A DNA stretch of 9,625 bases from Mesorhizobium sp. (GTDB lineage: Bacteria > Pseudomonadota > Alphaproteobacteria > Rhizobiales > Rhizobiaceae): assembly GCA_030698645.1 (NCBI GenBank), contig JAUYMV010000469.1:1-9625 (forward strand). Reading direction: 5' to 3'. Shown in pieces: positions 8,990 through 9,625 of the stretch. Each line of letters starts with the position of its first letter. The first letter of the stretch is position 1. A program made the translations under genes and the position numbers. A model generated the notes under the pieces. That model did no database searches. It had not been told where the DNA came from and was given only the letters and a program-made list of their open reading frames with translations.

Positions 8990-9559
8990 ATGGCCCCGGT
9001 CGCCCTGCAGGGACGAGACGGCACGCAAGCGATGCCGCTGGTCATTCCGGCGATCGCCCAAGACGGCTCGCTCTATCCGGTCGAGAAGCTCGACGCGCAC
9101 CGGCGCGGGCTGAAGCATCTGGCCGTGTCGGTGTTCGTCTTCGCCGGCGACGAGCTGCTCGTCCAGCGCCGCGCCGCGGGCAAGTATCATTGCGGCGGGC
9201 TGTGGGCGAACACCTGCTGCACGCATCCGCACTGGGACGAGACGCCCGAGGCCTGCGCGGCGCGGCGGCTGCGCGAGGAGGTGGGCATCGAACTGCCGCT
9301 GTCGCCGCGCGCCGTCGTCGACTACCGCGCCGAGGTCACCAATGGGCTGATCGAGAACGAGCGGGTGCATGTCTTCGAGGGCGCGCTGCCGGCCGTCGTG
9401 CCGGTGACGCGGTTCGACCGCAACGAGGTTTCTGAGCTGCGCTGGGTGCGGCAGGCGGTCCTGCGGCGCGAGATCGCGCGGCGGCCGCAGGATTTTACGC
9501 CCTGGCTGCGCATCTATGTCGATCGCTGGGCCGAGCTGGAATTGCAGGCGGCGGCCTGA
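8990..9559 (+). CDS. idi: Isopentenyl-diphosphate delta-isomerase, type I
   Basis: This Nudix-fold enzyme interconverts isopentenyl and dimethylallyl diphosphate, supplying C5 units for geranylgeranyl diphosphate and thus for the bacteriochlorophyll tail, carotenoids and quinones. In the 189-residue reading, landmarks are the metal-binding H37 and H43 (LDAHRRGLKHLAVSVFVF), LWANTCCTHPHW (71-82) with catalytic C77 and H79, the Nudix-like helix ARRLREEVGI (91-100), and IENERVHVF (121-129) with E122 and E124, which match the Escherichia coli acid pair E114/E116 by eye. The ATG at 8990 lies seven bases after the hemA stop with GAGAG at 8981-8985. A second ATG at 9032 would give 175 residues, nearer the usual 176 or so for Rhodobacter Idi, but has no well-spaced Shine-Dalgarno. 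Either start leaves the domain intact. In Rhodobacter idi sits beside bchP, so this position differs. Confidence 0.93.
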   Translation: MAPVALQGRDGTQAMPLVIPAIAQDGSLYPVEKLDAHRRGLKHLAVSVFVFAGDELLVQRRAAGKYHCGGLWANTCCTHPHWDETPEACAARRLREEVGIELPLSPRAVVDYRAEVTNGLIENERVHVFEGALPAVVPVTRFDRNEVSELRWVRQAVLRREIARRPQDFTPWLRIYVDRWAELELQAAA

Positions 9560-9625
9560 AGTAGGGCGCCCTGCCCTTGATCGTCCAGACAAAGCTTGCC
9601 CAAGCCGACCGCACATAGTGCTTCC
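9560..9625. other. Region after idi: short palindrome, no gene seen
   Basis: The last 66 bases hold a perfect ten-base palindrome AGGGCGCCCT at 9563-9572, just after the idi stop. No T run follows it, so it is only a weak candidate for a terminator stem. No start of a further + strand gene and no end of a converging - strand gene can be recognised. This may be the edge of the operon, but the window stops too soon to say. Confidence 0.3.

Noticed and set aside
7798..9045. 415-codon open frame on the - strand opposite hemA
   Set aside because: HemA is certain on the + strand through this span. The - strand reading has an abundance of Arg, His and Ala and no recognisable domain.
9563..9572. Palindrome AGGGCGCCCT as a regulatory operator or terminator
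   Set aside because: There is one copy of ten bases, with no loop in the stem, no T run and no second half-site nearby. I list it only as a weak feature of the end region.
9577..9592. TTGAT near the right end as an FnrL site
   Set aside because: The second half-site (ATCAA after four bases) is absent; the sequence there reads CAGAC.
8882..9616. 244-codon open frame on the - strand at the right end
   Set aside because: It overlaps idi and the end of hemA almost entirely. The product has antisense-type composition, and no - strand gene can be seen ending in the free region 9560-9625.

Overview
The window is an interior piece of a bacterial photosynthesis gene cluster. All genes lie on the + strand, in the order bchH (3' end only) - bchL - bchM - lhaA - puhA - puhB - puhC - bciE - acsF - puhE - hemA - idi. 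It suggests a GC-rich alphaproteobacterium making bacteriochlorophyll a with a type II (quinone) reaction centre. The bchHLM-lhaA-puhABC order is that of purple and aerobic anoxygenic phototrophs. The oxygen-dependent cyclase acsF with its small partner bciE is known from Alphaproteobacteria other than the Rhodospirillaceae type. I cannot assign a genus; a Hyphomicrobiales- or Rhodobacterales-like organism is plausible.

Layout: 1-2062 holds early bacteriochlorophyll steps, namely the C-terminus of the Mg-chelatase large subunit BchH, the iron protein BchL of dark-operative protochlorophyllide reductase, and the methyltransferase BchM. 2059-3489 encodes LhaA, a 12-helix membrane protein for LH1 antenna assembly. 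3509-5437 encodes reaction-centre subunit H (PuhA) and two assembly factors (PuhB, PuhC). 5434-6803 encodes a 101-residue BciE-like protein and the diiron cyclase AcsF. 6816-7706 encodes PuhE, which here carries an unusual histidine-repeat tail. 7768-8982 encodes 5-aminolevulinate synthase (HemA), the first step of tetrapyrrole synthesis. 8990-9559 encodes type I isopentenyl-diphosphate isomerase (Idi), which balances C5 precursors for the bacteriochlorophyll geranylgeranyl/phytyl tail and for carotenoids.

Together the genes join pigment supply (HemA, BchH, BchM, BciE/AcsF, BchL, Idi) to construction of the RC-LH1 complex (LhaA, PuhA, PuhB, PuhC, PuhE). Six of the eleven gene junctions overlap by 1 or 4 bases and the rest are 7-61 bases apart, so the run looks like one translationally coupled superoperon. 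No stretch over 300 bases lacks a gene. I saw no RNA gene, insertion sequence, CRISPR array or prophage signal, and no convincing terminator. This is a recognisable cluster, not a new system. The points most worth a second look are the His-repeat tail of PuhE, the bciE-acsF coupling, and the placement of idi after hemA.
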